Of a stretch of DNA of 64,000 bases, positions 33,901 through 45,000 are shown piece after piece; within the stretch, counting starts at the first letter, position 1; each line of letters begins with the position of its first letter. The DNA is from Enoplolaimus lenunculus (taxonomy: Eukaryota; Nematoda; Enoplea; Enoplida; Thoracostomopsidae), in NCBI GenBank assembly GCA_030248215.1, contig JASANG010000809.1, positions 1 to 64,000 of the forward strand, written 5' to 3'. The position numbers were made by a program, and so were the translations under genes. A model generated the notes under the pieces. The model was not told the DNA's origin. It made no database searches and saw only the letters and a list, made by a program, of their open reading frames with translations.

Positions 33901-36900
33901 TTCGAATACGGCTAAAAATATTAAACTAATTTTATAGATTTATAGTGAAATTTTAGCACAAAAAACTGTTCACGTCTAATAATATTTTGCATTTTCAGTA
34001 TATAAGAAACTCTGGCATTCTTCAGAGTTTCGGTTTGGTCAAACAATTATATGCAGCCTGTAATTTGCCCATGAACCGAAAATTTATTTAAAATAAACGA
34101 AGCTAATAGTAACATTCGAGGTATATACATATTTTACCAGACAGTACCTAATTGTTAGTTGTTAGGTTTAAAACATATATACATGCATTTCAGCATTTTA
34201 TTTTCATACCGATACCGAAAAAGGTTTAAGAAGACGAACCAAAAACAGTAGTTACTAATCCGTTCGGAATATTATTGTTTCCGCCGGCGGATGTTCGATT
34301 TTCGGAATGCTACGCAAACCGTTCGGCGGCTCATGGACTAAATATTCAAATTCAACGATCTGCCTATTCCGTGGGCGGAGTAGTTGTATAGGAGTATTTT
34401 AAATGTGGCGCTGGAACATTTGGGGGCAAAAATTACACGTTTAGTGAAAAATAATTCATGTTTGAGCAAATTTTTCAGAAAAAATAATATTTTACAATCT
34501 TAAATCTTAATATCTACTAATCGCTTTTGCGTTTATAAACAGTATCTTTCGGGGGCTGATATTTCTTTGGCCTTTTCAAATAGTACCTCTTGCTGTGATT
34601 TGGTTACGGACTGTTACCTATTGTAATTCGCCCTCCGCCGCCCTTCGTAACTGGTATATATCCGGTGTTGCAACTATCCGTTGAATTAAACGTGTATTTG
34701 TCTCGTGCCAAGAGCTTGAGCGATCTCGCAGGCTGAGCGTAAGCATACCATCTGTGGCGAACGCGTTTCAAACACGATTCTGGATCTATTTGCAGACGGC
34801 TGCAGAATGAAGTTCGTTTGGTGCCTTTTGTGTAAACGCCAAAAAATGACAAACGCAAATATTTTTGCCTTTCGAGTTTCAGCCTGGCGAACTGACGGAT
34901 GCTAAGGCCAAATTCAATGGCGCGACTACCACCTCCCCTTCGTTTAAGGGCCCATGTTACTATAAGTGGCTTCCAGGTTGCTACTGGATCTATAAAAGAG
35001 TAGGTTTAGAATCTAGATTACATTTTTTGGCTTAGGCCTAGGCTTAGGCTTAGGAACACATATTCCAACGCTTAGACTTAGGCTTAGGAATACGCTTAAT
35101 CCACTGTTACGCCCCTTAAGCACAATATTGTTCGGACGATTCTGCTGTAATCGTTGGCGTTCCAACTTTATTTACTGAAACAATGAATATATGCATTTTG
35201 ATATTAGCTACAATTGAATTTAAATAAGTTTGAATAATTGCTGTTCAGTAGCAAGACACTGAGAGTTCTTAATAAAACATCGAGGTTTTCAAAAATTTAA
35301 AATTACATGTGAAATGATCAGGGGATATCATAATACGCTTAAATATGGAAAAATATTTGCAAATTCGAATCATTTTGTGACGAACTCCATCTAGAGAATA
35401 GGCAAAATATTTCGCGATCTGTATTTATTTTATGAAATTTCACCAAATAGTACCTACTCAAGAATAAAAAAACCTGCGATAACCATTATGCACATTTCAT
35501 AATAATATACTTTTGGAACATTTTTTACAGTACTCACGCTCTAAAGTTGCACTAGTAATGACATTATTTATTATATCATGACGCGATTTCAAGTGAAATA
35601 TAAATATTTATCAAAAGTAAACAAAAAATTGTTTAAATCATTATGACGGACAGGAACATCGATAAAGACAAGGTGACACACTTTGTTAGAAACTTGTTTA
35701 TGACAAAAACATTGTTTTTTTCCGAACTGCCGTTGAAATTGCGTTTGGTTTTTCATTCGTTTCACTCGCAAGGTTTGTTTTACTATACATATTGCACGTG
35801 TCCCCTGGCACAAATATTTGGATCTGCCACTGAATGATTGATGTTTTATCTCTCAACAAAAAATCATCTTTAGAGTTTATTTATTTCTTTTGCCACCTCG
35901 CTCCTTATGTATGTCGCATTTGCACCTGAAGTCGTGAAAGCGAACATATGTTACGAATAAAATGAAATATTTGCATGCGTCTATAAGGGGTTTTTTGTGT
36001 TGAAACAGCAGTTCAGTTTTTTATACTCAAGTTGTTTTTCGCCGGCCTCCTGTAATGGTACCAATGATTGTGTTTGCAAAAACCTAATTCGCACTTTAAC
36101 TGACAGAACTCACTCATACACAAGAGCGTAGCCATGACTCGTGGATATAATTCGTCAAACTTCCGTTGCAAATTGCGTCCATTCGTTCTTGGGAACATTT
36201 TCAGTTATCAAATACATAAAATACATGTCGACATATATTAACTGCACACTTTCATTCCCCATTTAAGTATTCTGGCTACGAACGCGACAAAGCAGTGTTT
36301 AAAAAAGCGGTGATTTCTTATTTTAAAACTTTGAACACAGTTTACTGTTATCATTCGTAGGGCCAATGTTACTTTAAGGGGCGTAACTGCAGATTAAGCG
36401 TATTCCTAAGCCTAAGCCTAAGCAAAAAATGTAATCCTGAGTCTAAACCTACGCTTTTATGATTCACCAGAAACCTGGGCGCCCCTTAAAGTAACATGGG
36501 CCATTCGTAGTTTCAAGCAATTTTAGGTTTTTTATTTTGTAGTTTTCTTGTTTTGTTTGAACTCTAAATATTAAACACTCTGTATACAGTGTTGAAGCTC
36601 GAAGCTTTTTAGCAAAACAATTTAAATTCTAATCATTAATGTTTATTTCATCCCTAAATTCGGAAATGCATGCGTGTTGCCAGTTTGTGGCTTGTTCATA
36701 TATTTCTATTTCTTCCGTGCCTTTTTCGTTCACTATTGTCAAAATTCAACTTTTATAGCAATTATTAATAATCATGTAATTTTGTTGCGTTTAATTTTTA
36801 ATATAAAAAAGTTTTAGTCATGGCGATATGCAATATCTGAAGCTGGCTTCACAAGCACATTGATGCCAATGCCACCGGTCAGATCGAGCGAGATTCAAAG

Positions 36901-39900
36901 CATACAAGCGGCCAATGACAAGCAAAGTGGCGGAGAAGAACTGTACGATTGTCCGTGGGATAGTAAGTCAAATTTAGCTCCTTCTCACATAAAGTATACT
37001 ATGTGCAACTCGGCGAATGCATATGAAGATGATATAAGCTTTTACGTAAAAAATGAGCTGTTCAGCTGCTTTAGTAGAAAATGTCAAAAAATTTCGCGCT
37101 ACGCTCGAAGTTTGATTCATTTTAAAGATGGATTCACATTTTAGGACCATCATTTGACGACTTTTGTGTTTAGCTGAAAGGTGTTCTCGCAACTATGAAA
37201 CACGAACGCGAGCTTTGATAACATACCAACGAGAAGTTCTAGATTCAACTCCACTTTGGGGGCCATACCCTGTAGTTTGGCGAGAGCCCCCCAACTGCCA
37301 ATTATAAAATATAACGTGTATGCAGTTCCTATCGAGTTGCTGGCCCATGTATAGAGCAGTGCCGGATTGGTTTTCGGCGGGGCTATAATAGAGTCAGTTT
37401 AAGCTTCAGTCTAGCTGTTTTCTTAGGCTTAGGCGTAGGCTTTAGGCTTAGGCGTAGGCTTTAGGCTTAGGCTTAGGAATAGGATGATCCTTACGCTTAG
37501 GCTTTAGGCTTAAGAATATGCTTATACTGTTGTTCCGCTTCTGTTCTATACATTCTATACATGGGACCCAGAGGTGACAGCATACGGCACACCTGACCCC
37601 AAAAGTCTTTTTTTACCGTTCTTGAATATGTCATTTTGGGTGAGTTATATTATGCTAGGTAAAATTGTAGGCCAGCGAGTGTAGGGAGCGAGAAAATGTA
37701 TTAACATTTAGCAATCTTGTGGTTATTTCAATGTTTGTGTCGTTTATGATTCCAAACATCGGCAGTTTTAGTTTCAACCGGTTACGGTGAGATAAGCGGC
37801 TGTTTCAATGATTACAGCTTGAGCCAAACCAATTTCCTTTCAATAGTTTGATGGTAGACTGAAATTACAATTTTTAAATTAAATTTAACAATGTCAGCTG
37901 CAGTAACCAAAACCGTTGTGCAAAGACACAAGCGTGCAGGGGCTTAGCGAATATTGGAAAAATCGAGTTTCACATCCAACAGAATTTCGAAGAACATTCG
38001 TTGTGTTATCAACTGAAGAAAAAATTCTCAAAAACCCTTGAACAAAAGTCAGTAAAATTGTTTCTTTACATCAAACACTCCGCCTAATCTGCGCCCGTGC
38101 CAGTGTGTGTATTCGTCAAATTTTGTTTTAGTTCAAGATATACCGGTGAACATTTTGCAAAACGAAGCGTCGATTTCACAGAATATTTACGGTCCTCATG
38201 AAGTTGCCATTACCACAGCAGGAATCTTAATTAAACGAAATTTAGCTGCAATCCGAAATTTCAATTACCATGATATTCGCAGGTTGGTCGCAAATAAAGA
38301 TTTATAATTGAATTTAGTGTTTTACTACAGATATGAGGGTTTTGTGCGCGAAGGTGCTGTGAAACTGCTTGCCCCATACAATATACGGACAAAGTTATTG
38401 AGGGGCGTAACAGTAGTATAAGTAAGCATATTACTAAACCTAGGCCTTATGTATAGTATTAGCTATAACTAAGTGTAAGCCTAAACCTAAGCCTAGGCAA
38501 AAAAATCTAAAGCCTAGGTAAGGTTACTCTATTGCGTTCGTGCGAAAAAACGGTACGCCCCTTAAAGTAATATGGTCATAGCATACAACATCTTGGAACA
38601 AAACGTGTTTGAGTTGAGCGTAAATTCGGTTTTCTGCGATAACAGCATATTAACACACCTGTATACTTGTTCAAAAATTTTCAGAGAGCTTAATAGTTTA
38701 AGTGGGTACTGTAGTGACCCGTATAAGAGGAAGACACTGATATTTATTTGGCCTCTCCAGGCGGTCCCCCGTGTTATTCGGTTACGGACTGTTGTTTATT
38801 TTAAACCCGCCCTAAGCCGCCCTTCGTTACTGATATATATCCGGTATTGCAACTACCGTTGAATTAAACGGTTATTTGTCTTGGATCGAAAGTTTGAGTG
38901 GCAATGCATGCATGGTTATATTTAGAAATAACTTTCAAAACTTAAATACGCTTTAAAGATTCGAACTCAACATTATTTGGTCCTGGAATCATTTATGCAC
39001 TGCAGTTTTTTGAAAATGGACATTTATGTACTATAATTAGGGTTTAGGGAATCTATTCGCTTACGGACTCTTATTTAGAATACGGACTCCTATTGATTGG
39101 GACTCAAAATGGGGATTCCGCCTCTTATTACCGCCTCCTTACTCGGGTCACTACATACAGTAAGTACGCATGAAATAAGCAGAATACAAACGTTGATTAA
39201 ATTATCAATTTATAGAATCCTGCAATTGGTTAGTGTTTACCAATAAATTTCATTTGATAATATTTCATTTTAGGTACGGCGTCGGCCCAGACGGTCTAGC
39301 AATGGAAACAGCAACCGGTGATATTTACGAACTGCAATGCTTGGATCCAATGCGACTTTTAGATCGAATCCGATCATTCATTTCGTTGCATCGTGAAATG
39401 AATTCACCACTTCACAACAACCGAAAAGCCAGCCATCTGGCATTCACTGACTGTTTTCGTGTACCAGAGGTCTCCATTGGCAATCTTGACCAGTCAAACC
39501 GCGGATCGGGCGGCTATAACCGTCCATTAAGAGGTAGAGATGAAACGGCATCTCTCGCTTCATTGCCATCAGTAACATCTGTGCATGACCATTTTCATGT
39601 TGACCATGGCGCTGTTGATAGGCGAAGAGGTAGGCCAGGGGTAAACTATAGTCCGGACGGCCAAAGCCACGACACCAATAATCAACCACCATTGTGGAGG
39701 CTTGGCGATCAAGTGGATGATTCGTTTGAGACGCGATTTCGGCATAATCCAACGACACCAGATTCGTACCATTCACCGGGGCATCCGTTCCCGGTACATG
39801 AAGGACTTGAACACAGCGAGCAGAACACACAACTAGTGGAACAATATGGGCAGGATGGTAAAACGTCTAATGGCACTGATGAAGCGCATAACGGCTCATC

Positions 39901-40556
39901 AGGACATCATAAACATCGGTTTCCTAGCGTTTTTCGGCGACAAAGTCAAAAACACGGCCACGTTACGGTTGGGGGTGACGAAACTTCAAGACATCATGAA
40001 AGCAACAGCCCACCACAAGCGTTGAATCAATCGACAGAGAGTGCGTTTTCATCTAATACTTATCAAAATTATCAAGACGGTGGCGGAGGTGGTAGTCGTT
40101 TGTTTTCGAAATTTTTTCGGCGGACCTCAGCTAGCAAACTCCACGCTGATCAAAAGAGCGCTGGACACACTTCAACCCACAAAAACGTCACAGCCCAGTT
40201 GCAAACACGCGCTGATAAAAGTTTCAACGAATCGAGTACTAAATTAGCGACAAATCAGGGTGGAAATCAACCTACGTTTGTCTATGGACACCCAGAAGGT
40301 CAACAAGCAGACGTTCGAAGAGGGTACCAGCGACCCAATTACGATAAGGATTTCACCGAACGTTTTGATGAAAGGTATGATACGGCCACTCAAGATGATA
40401 TTGGTGACTATAGAAATTCTTCAGTGTTTGTTGAAAGTAACGCAATAGTTGAGGAAAGTCAACGTTATGGCCAACGGCAGGATCACGAGAATCAGTTGCA
40501 CGAAAGCAACGAACAGTTTGAACAACAAATGCAACTTCCACAACCGCAACAATATG

Positions 40557-40591
<35 letters not shown>

Positions 40592-42800
40592 AAACGCGGG
40601 CATCACCTGAAAAAGATGACTTCATCAAAACCGTATCATCAACAAAGCACGTATTTTGGAAGTCATTCCCTGTCGACCAAAGATGCATCAGATGAGTTTG
40701 AAATTCAAGGACGTTCATTTACTCGAGCGGAACGAGAACGAACCAGTGGAAAACGTCCGAAACCGTTGCCCAGATGTCCACCAGAAAACGAATTGTCAAG
40801 CAAGAGGCAGCTTCCTGATATTCCGAGATACGAAAATGGATCAGAAGAACATATTTCAGGTGAAATAACTAAAACAAACCTCGATGACGTGGCGAACAAT
40901 TTAGAAGATGCGGTTAATGAGATATCTGGATTACAACGACCGAACAATCTAAAGCTTCGCGATCCTCACTCTCAAGGGCCTCAATTTGTTCCGCGGCAAA
41001 GTGATTTGGATCGAAAATATCAGCAGGTGCGTTTAGCAGTTGATTCATGACAGACAGCCGTTTACGTGGGCACTACCAGGATATTGGATTGTGGGTTCAA
41101 GTGAAATCTAGTGCAGCAAAATTTACATAAAGCTAAAGTTTTTGGAAATAATTTATTTCTAAAAATATTTTTTCACTTCATATCTATCTAAGATCACCGC
41201 CTTCGTGCAGCGCGCGATGGCCGACGCCAATGAAAATCTATTTACGTTAGCTGAATATTTTTATGCTTATTTAGTTGTCGTTTCAATGCATAGCAGTTTT
41301 TTTACTGAATTTTAAACTATAGAAGTCATCCGTTTTAAAGTTTACAAACATAAAGTTAGAGCAAGTTAATCGATAGCGAGCAATATTAAAATAAAGATTG
41401 ATTTAACATTTACCAAATATATGAATATAAAAATAAAAATTAAATACCGCCTACTCTTGATAGGCTAACGGTTGCACTTAATTTTTTGCCGAATTGAATA
41501 CCCTTCCGGCGAAGACTGGAGCTGCCCGTTATCATTGTCCTTTGAGACAGGCTACAAAGAGTTCAGAGCGAGAGATGTGTCGCTTTGCCTGCTTAATACG
41601 TCTTCTTCTCGATCTATTTATTATTTTTGGGTTGCGGGTCTACTATAAGTGAGGCTCCCCTAGCCAAAAAATTTATCGACGGCATTAGAAATAATTTTAA
41701 AGGCCCTTTAAATTTTTCTGCCCCCTCAGAAAAAATTTCTGGTTGTGCGATTGTGTTTAGAGAGTATTTCCATGATCCGTTGTTTTCAGATCTGCCAACG
41801 TCAAGAAACACCTTCGCCTGCACTCACCGCGTCGCAGTCTGGCTCTGCTCAAACGCCTCCAAGCAAGAAAGGCCCGTTACCACCAGTGCCTCAGCAACCA
41901 CAACCTCAATCATACGAGCGGGATTACGAAGAAATTGAAGAATCCGCAAAAGTTGGTCCTGGTTTGCAACCGCCGAACAAACTTTACGACTCCAAAGATC
42001 AGCTGAAATCTAAAATTGAATTTGACCAGTTTTCTGGAAGTAAACAAAACGAACACAAAGTACGGCAACACATCGTGGACGAAAATCAACCAGAAGACGG
42101 TATCCGCATATTCAGCGCCGACATCGCACGTCAATGGAAAGCCCAAGAACAAAGCATCGATGAACTGGTACGCGATTTAAAGGGCAAAATGAACGTCACA
42201 TCTCAGCAGCCAGATAGAGCCCGTCCTGCGTTTGGCAGCGGCTTGAGAAAAATCTATCCACAGACAAGCGTATGGGATCAACAACATTCAGAATTCGTCA
42301 ATGAAAACAGAGGTGTGTTTCAAGGTGCCAATAACATCAACAACATCAACAACAGCAACAGAAACAACTTTGGCGATTCCTCTGAAATTCGATCGCGACA
42401 AAATGCATCTGAAATTTCGTTGCAACGAGTTGGAAAACAACACAGTCTGCCTACCGCACCACCAGTTGTTCCTGGGTCAAACATAAGGAACGTGACCAAA
42501 GTAGCGCAACCATTAACTCCGACGACGCAAACACGTCATGATTTCACTGACTCCAGCGAACAAACACAGATCAACAATGTTTCCAATAATTTCAGATTTA
42601 CTGCTTCCCCTCGCGGAGATTCCCAGATGTTCCGAAGCCAACCAGAACCAGAGTACGCCGCTGTTATCAAATCACCAGATCGGGTTAAAAATGCTGTGGG
42701 CCATTCTCCACATATGCCATTACAGCCTCCGATTCCGCCTTACAGACGAATAAATGCAGTTTCAAATGAACGCAAACAACAAAAATTTACTGATGTTTAA
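30955..42800 (+). CDS. Dok-family adaptor: PH + IRS-type PTB + long tyrosine/proline tail, 1118 aa
   Basis: Dok (downstream of kinase) adaptors sit at the inner membrane face and link receptor tyrosine kinases to SH2/SH3 partners. Exons: 30955-31011, 32516-32755, 36818-36962, 38132-38282, 39274-41026, 41790-42800; all phases agree and the total is 1119 codons with stop. The PH domain spans about residues 5-113 (GYLYVKK, then KFRKCYCAVMK, GVARIEVY and the closing helix SWRYAISEAG). A linker holds YDCPWD (Tyr142), a YxxP-type SH2 site. The PTB domain runs from about 148 to 240 (VNILQNEAS, HEVAITTAG, then IRRYG across an exon junction, YELQCLDPMRLLDRIRSF). The tail of about 880 residues is Gln/His/Ser-rich, with a CAA-encoded Gln run (40557-40592), YxxP sites, EPEYAAV, and SH3-type motifs KPLPRCPP and GPLPPVPQQP. 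The GRRC segment that binds phosphotyrosine in Dok PTBs appears absent. The exon 4 donor is GTTGGT, somewhat weak. Which Dok paralogue it is I cannot say. Confidence 0.9.
31022..31453. mobile_element. TGTAGTGACCCG-family MITE in Dok intron 1
   Basis: It starts TACTGACCCGAATATGAGG and ends CTCTTATTCGAGTTACTACA. Internally it matches the copy at 38710-39155 (CGCCCTCCGCC, TTGCAGATATATTC against the same positions). Its left end lies only about ten bases downstream of the exon 1 donor. Confidence 0.7.
31676..31926. mobile_element. Inverted-repeat MITE (CACxCAAAATA ends)
   Basis: The left CACTCAAAATAATATTTCTG is inverted to the right CAGAAATACTATTTTGTGTG. The middle is a mosaic of TTTCTGATATTTAAG-like motifs. 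It lies in Dok intron 1. Confidence 0.65.
32845..33031. mobile_element. Harbinger-like MITE, 187 bp, TTA flanks
   Basis: The ends GGGTAGCGATACACGCC and CTATAGCGCTACCC are inverted, and TTA lies on both sides (32842-32844 and 33032-33034). A 3-bp TTA duplication suits PIF/Harbinger elements. The body is made of CCGTCCGTC and GACGGACGG runs and can fold on itself. A diverged copy lies at about 45975-46125. Confidence 0.75.
34598..34740. mobile_element. Fragment of the TGTAGTGACCCG-family element
   Basis: GGTTACGGACTGTTACC, CGCCCTCCGCCGCCCTTCGT and TTGAATTAAACGTGTATTTG match the interior of the copies at 31022 and 38710. Both ends are missing. Confidence 0.55.
34949..35130. mobile_element. TTAGGC-bearing MITE, copy E
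   Basis: The left end GGCCCATGTTACTATAAG is clear and the right end TACGCCCCTTAAGCACAATA is diverged. The core has GGCTTAGGCCTAGGCTTAGG. Confidence 0.65.
36361..36502. mobile_element. TTAGGC-bearing hAT-type MITE, copy F (type example), 142 bp
   Basis: The left end GGCCAATGTTACTTTAAGGG and the right end CCCTTAAAGTAACATGGGCC are inverted with one mismatch. The flanks are perfect 8-bp duplicates, ATTCGTAG (36353-36360 and 36503-36510). The core is CCTAAGCCTAAGCCTAAGC. This copy best defines the boundaries of the family. Confidence 0.92.
37342..37569. mobile_element. TTAGGC-bearing MITE, copy G
   Basis: It starts GGCCCATGTATAGAGCAG and ends TATACATGGGACC. It carries one of the longer arrays, with TTAGGC and GGCTTTAGGC units in two blocks split by AGGAATAGGATGATCC. 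It lies in Dok intron 3. Confidence 0.75.
38388..38577. mobile_element. TTAGGC-bearing MITE, copy H
   Basis: The left AAAGTTATTGAGGGGCGTAAC and the right GCCCCTTAAAGTAATATGG are inverted. The core has AAGCCTAAACCTAAGCCTAGG. It lies in Dok intron 4. Confidence 0.65.
38710..39155. mobile_element. MITE with TGTAGTGACCCG ends, 446 bp, in Dok intron 4
   Basis: The ends TGTAGTGACCCGTATAAG and TACTCGGGTCACTACA are inverted. The interior includes AACCCGCCCTAAGCCGCCC. Three partial or full copies occur in the window (31022, 34598, here), and a right-hand remnant may lie at about 53640-53750. Confidence 0.75.
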
Positions 42801-43532
42801 AAAATAGAAGATATTAATGCGATGATATTTTATTGAATTTTATGTTAATATCATATGCGTATAATTTGGATCGAATTCGTGATTTAACAGTAGTTTTGAG
42901 CACTCGACAACGTTTTGGCAAAAAGTTATTTATTGTGTGCAAGTTGTGATTTATGCTCAGCTTATTATTTCTCTATATATGTAATATATAGACAAATAAT
43001 TATTACTTATTTGTCAATTTTAACACTACTCAATAGTGCTGACATTTATTAATTAAAGGGTCACACTTTTTAGCATCATCTGGTTATCGGATTTGTCCGT
43101 AAGGCTCTCGCAAACAAAATTTCGTTCAAAATTTTGAGTTTTTTAAACTTCGGACTAAATTAATCGATTATGCCAGTTAAACTTTCAACCAAATAATTTT
43201 CGACCGTAAAAATATTTTTTTACTATTCGCGCCTTCAATAATTTACCGTGTTCCTTGTTTTACTTTCCTGTTCATATAATATTTTCGATGACTCCGCCTA
43301 CACAAGTTGTCACATTGGATGAGACTTAATTTCATGTTTTAAAAATCTTAAACTTACAGCAACAATTTTAGTCGAGTGCGATGTTTAATAATGTTTTGAC
43401 TTAGTCAGACTACGCATATATCCCCACAACCCCTATTTGAGGGACTCTATCGTAACCGGACCAAATATAAACCACCGAGCGGTCTAAATGCGTCTGGCTT
43501 TTAGCTCGTTTCACTCGCCAGTTTGGTTGGCC

Positions 43533-43789
43533 CCCACTCTGAAGTTAGGGGGGTGACACAAGCCCTGTCTGCTCAGGCACTGTGCATAGTTTAACTGCAG
43601 CAAAAAAAAAACGTTTGATGTTTAAATTTTTTAACAAAATAATATTGTTTATTTATATTAACCACTCTGAAGTTAGGGGGGTGACACAAGCCCTGTCTGC
43701 TCAGGCACTGTACATAGTTTAACTGCAGCAAAAAAAAAAACGTTTGATGTTTAAATTTTTTAACAAAATAATATTGTTTATTTATATTT
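43533..43789 (+). repeat. Near-perfect tandem duplication, about 128 bp unit
   Basis: The unit begins CCACTCTGAAGTTAGGGGGG at about 43534 and repeats at about 43662. The copies differ by GTGCATAG/GTACATAG and by A-run length. Both end in AATATTGTTTATTTATATT. This near-identity points to a recent duplication. Confidence 0.9.
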
Positions 43790-43923
43790 GTGTTTTATAA
43801 ACGCGTTTAGTATTTAGTGTTTAGTTAAAGTTTTAGACTAACTTTGAATTAGAAAATTTGTCAAAACTGCTATTTAATCTTAATAGCTGTAGGATATATC
43901 GCAAATTTTTGTTCTCTCAACGT

Positions 43924-44106
43924 GCCAATGTATAGAACAGCGCCGTAACAGTAGTATAGGCATATTCCTAAACGTAAGCCTAAGCGTAATCGTAAATATA
44001 AACCTATACCTAAGCCGAAGCCTAAGCAAAAAATGTTAGTCTAAAACTTAAGCTTATTTTATTGCAGTTCCATGAAAAGCAGTCTGCTCCTGATCTTTAC
44101 TTGGGC
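43924..44106. mobile_element. TTAGGC-bearing MITE, copy I
   Basis: It starts GCCAATGTATAGAACAG and ends TGATCTTTACTTGGGC. The core has AAGCCGAAGCCTAAGC and GTAAGCCTAAGCG. It shares the ATTGCAGTTCCATGAAAA segment with copies J, L and Q. Confidence 0.65.
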
Positions 44107-45000
44107 TGCTGAACGCCATGAATTGACTTTAAAGATTTCATTCAGTATTTTTTTTATTGGAGAGGCACGTATATTCGCAAACGAAAAAGGTAACCCAACA
44201 TGCAATGAATGCAATAACACTTAAAAATATGCAAGAAGGCGATATGATATATTGCAAGTATAAATGCAAGAATTTTGCCTGAAAGAAACTTGAAAAAATC
44301 AGTGTTGATCAACGTAAATGTCGTCCCTAAAAACGTGGATACTGGATAAATTATTATTTTTAAAAAACATTAATAACAGTTTGTAAAAATTACCAGCCAT
44401 TCGTAACCGCAGCGAAGCTGTTTTACAGTCCGGTTTATTGAGCTTGCATATACAGCGCTAATTTAAATTTCAAGCTATTCGTAACACTTATTATCATACA
44501 GTTTGTGATCGGTTTTCAAAGAGAAACCTTGTATGACCTGCTGATCTGAAAATGTAAATGGAAATACGTTGCCATTTCCAGTGAAAAAATCTGCTAAACC
44601 TCAACGTTCGCGACAAAACCTATCCCCAACTGGTGACCGATGCTTGAGCAGATCTGAGAATGCGACAAACGTTTGAGTTAACCCAGGACTACTGGCCAGT
44701 TCAACAGGCTGAGATGCTAAAATTTTTTAAACGGGCATGCAAGGCTTTTGAAATACTTACAAACGAGCCTGAAATTTTCTAGGCGGGAAGGAATGGAAAT
44801 TTTTCCAAAGAACGTGCCAGCCGAGCTTTAGTATCTTCGCTTTGTTGCTATGTGCCCGAGACAGCTGTACGAACAATTTTAGGATAATTTTTATCGTTTT
44901 ACAACGCTCGTAACTGAGCAGATTTATGGATACATACCTTATACCATAACTTTTCATTGATAAATCACAACATACATCATAAATAGATAACACAATACCA

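Larger units (their letters stand above)
42801..45000. other. Interval between the Dok gene and the secreted-protein gene
   Basis: It probably begins with the Dok 3' UTR; no clear AATAAA was seen. A 128-bp tandem duplication (43533-43789) and a TTAGGC-bearing MITE (43924-44106) lie inside. The rest is AT-rich and shows no coding signal. Confidence 0.5.

Noticed and set aside
39233-39273. Start codon of the 605-aa open frame at 39233 as the gene start
   Set aside because: The first codons lie in an intron. The acceptor TTTTAG at 39273 joins in phase to the exon ending at 38282 and restores the IRRYG strand of the PTB domain.
40353-40718. Minus-strand frame with Val/Leu runs
   Set aside because: It is the antisense of the CAA-encoded Gln run in the Dok exon.
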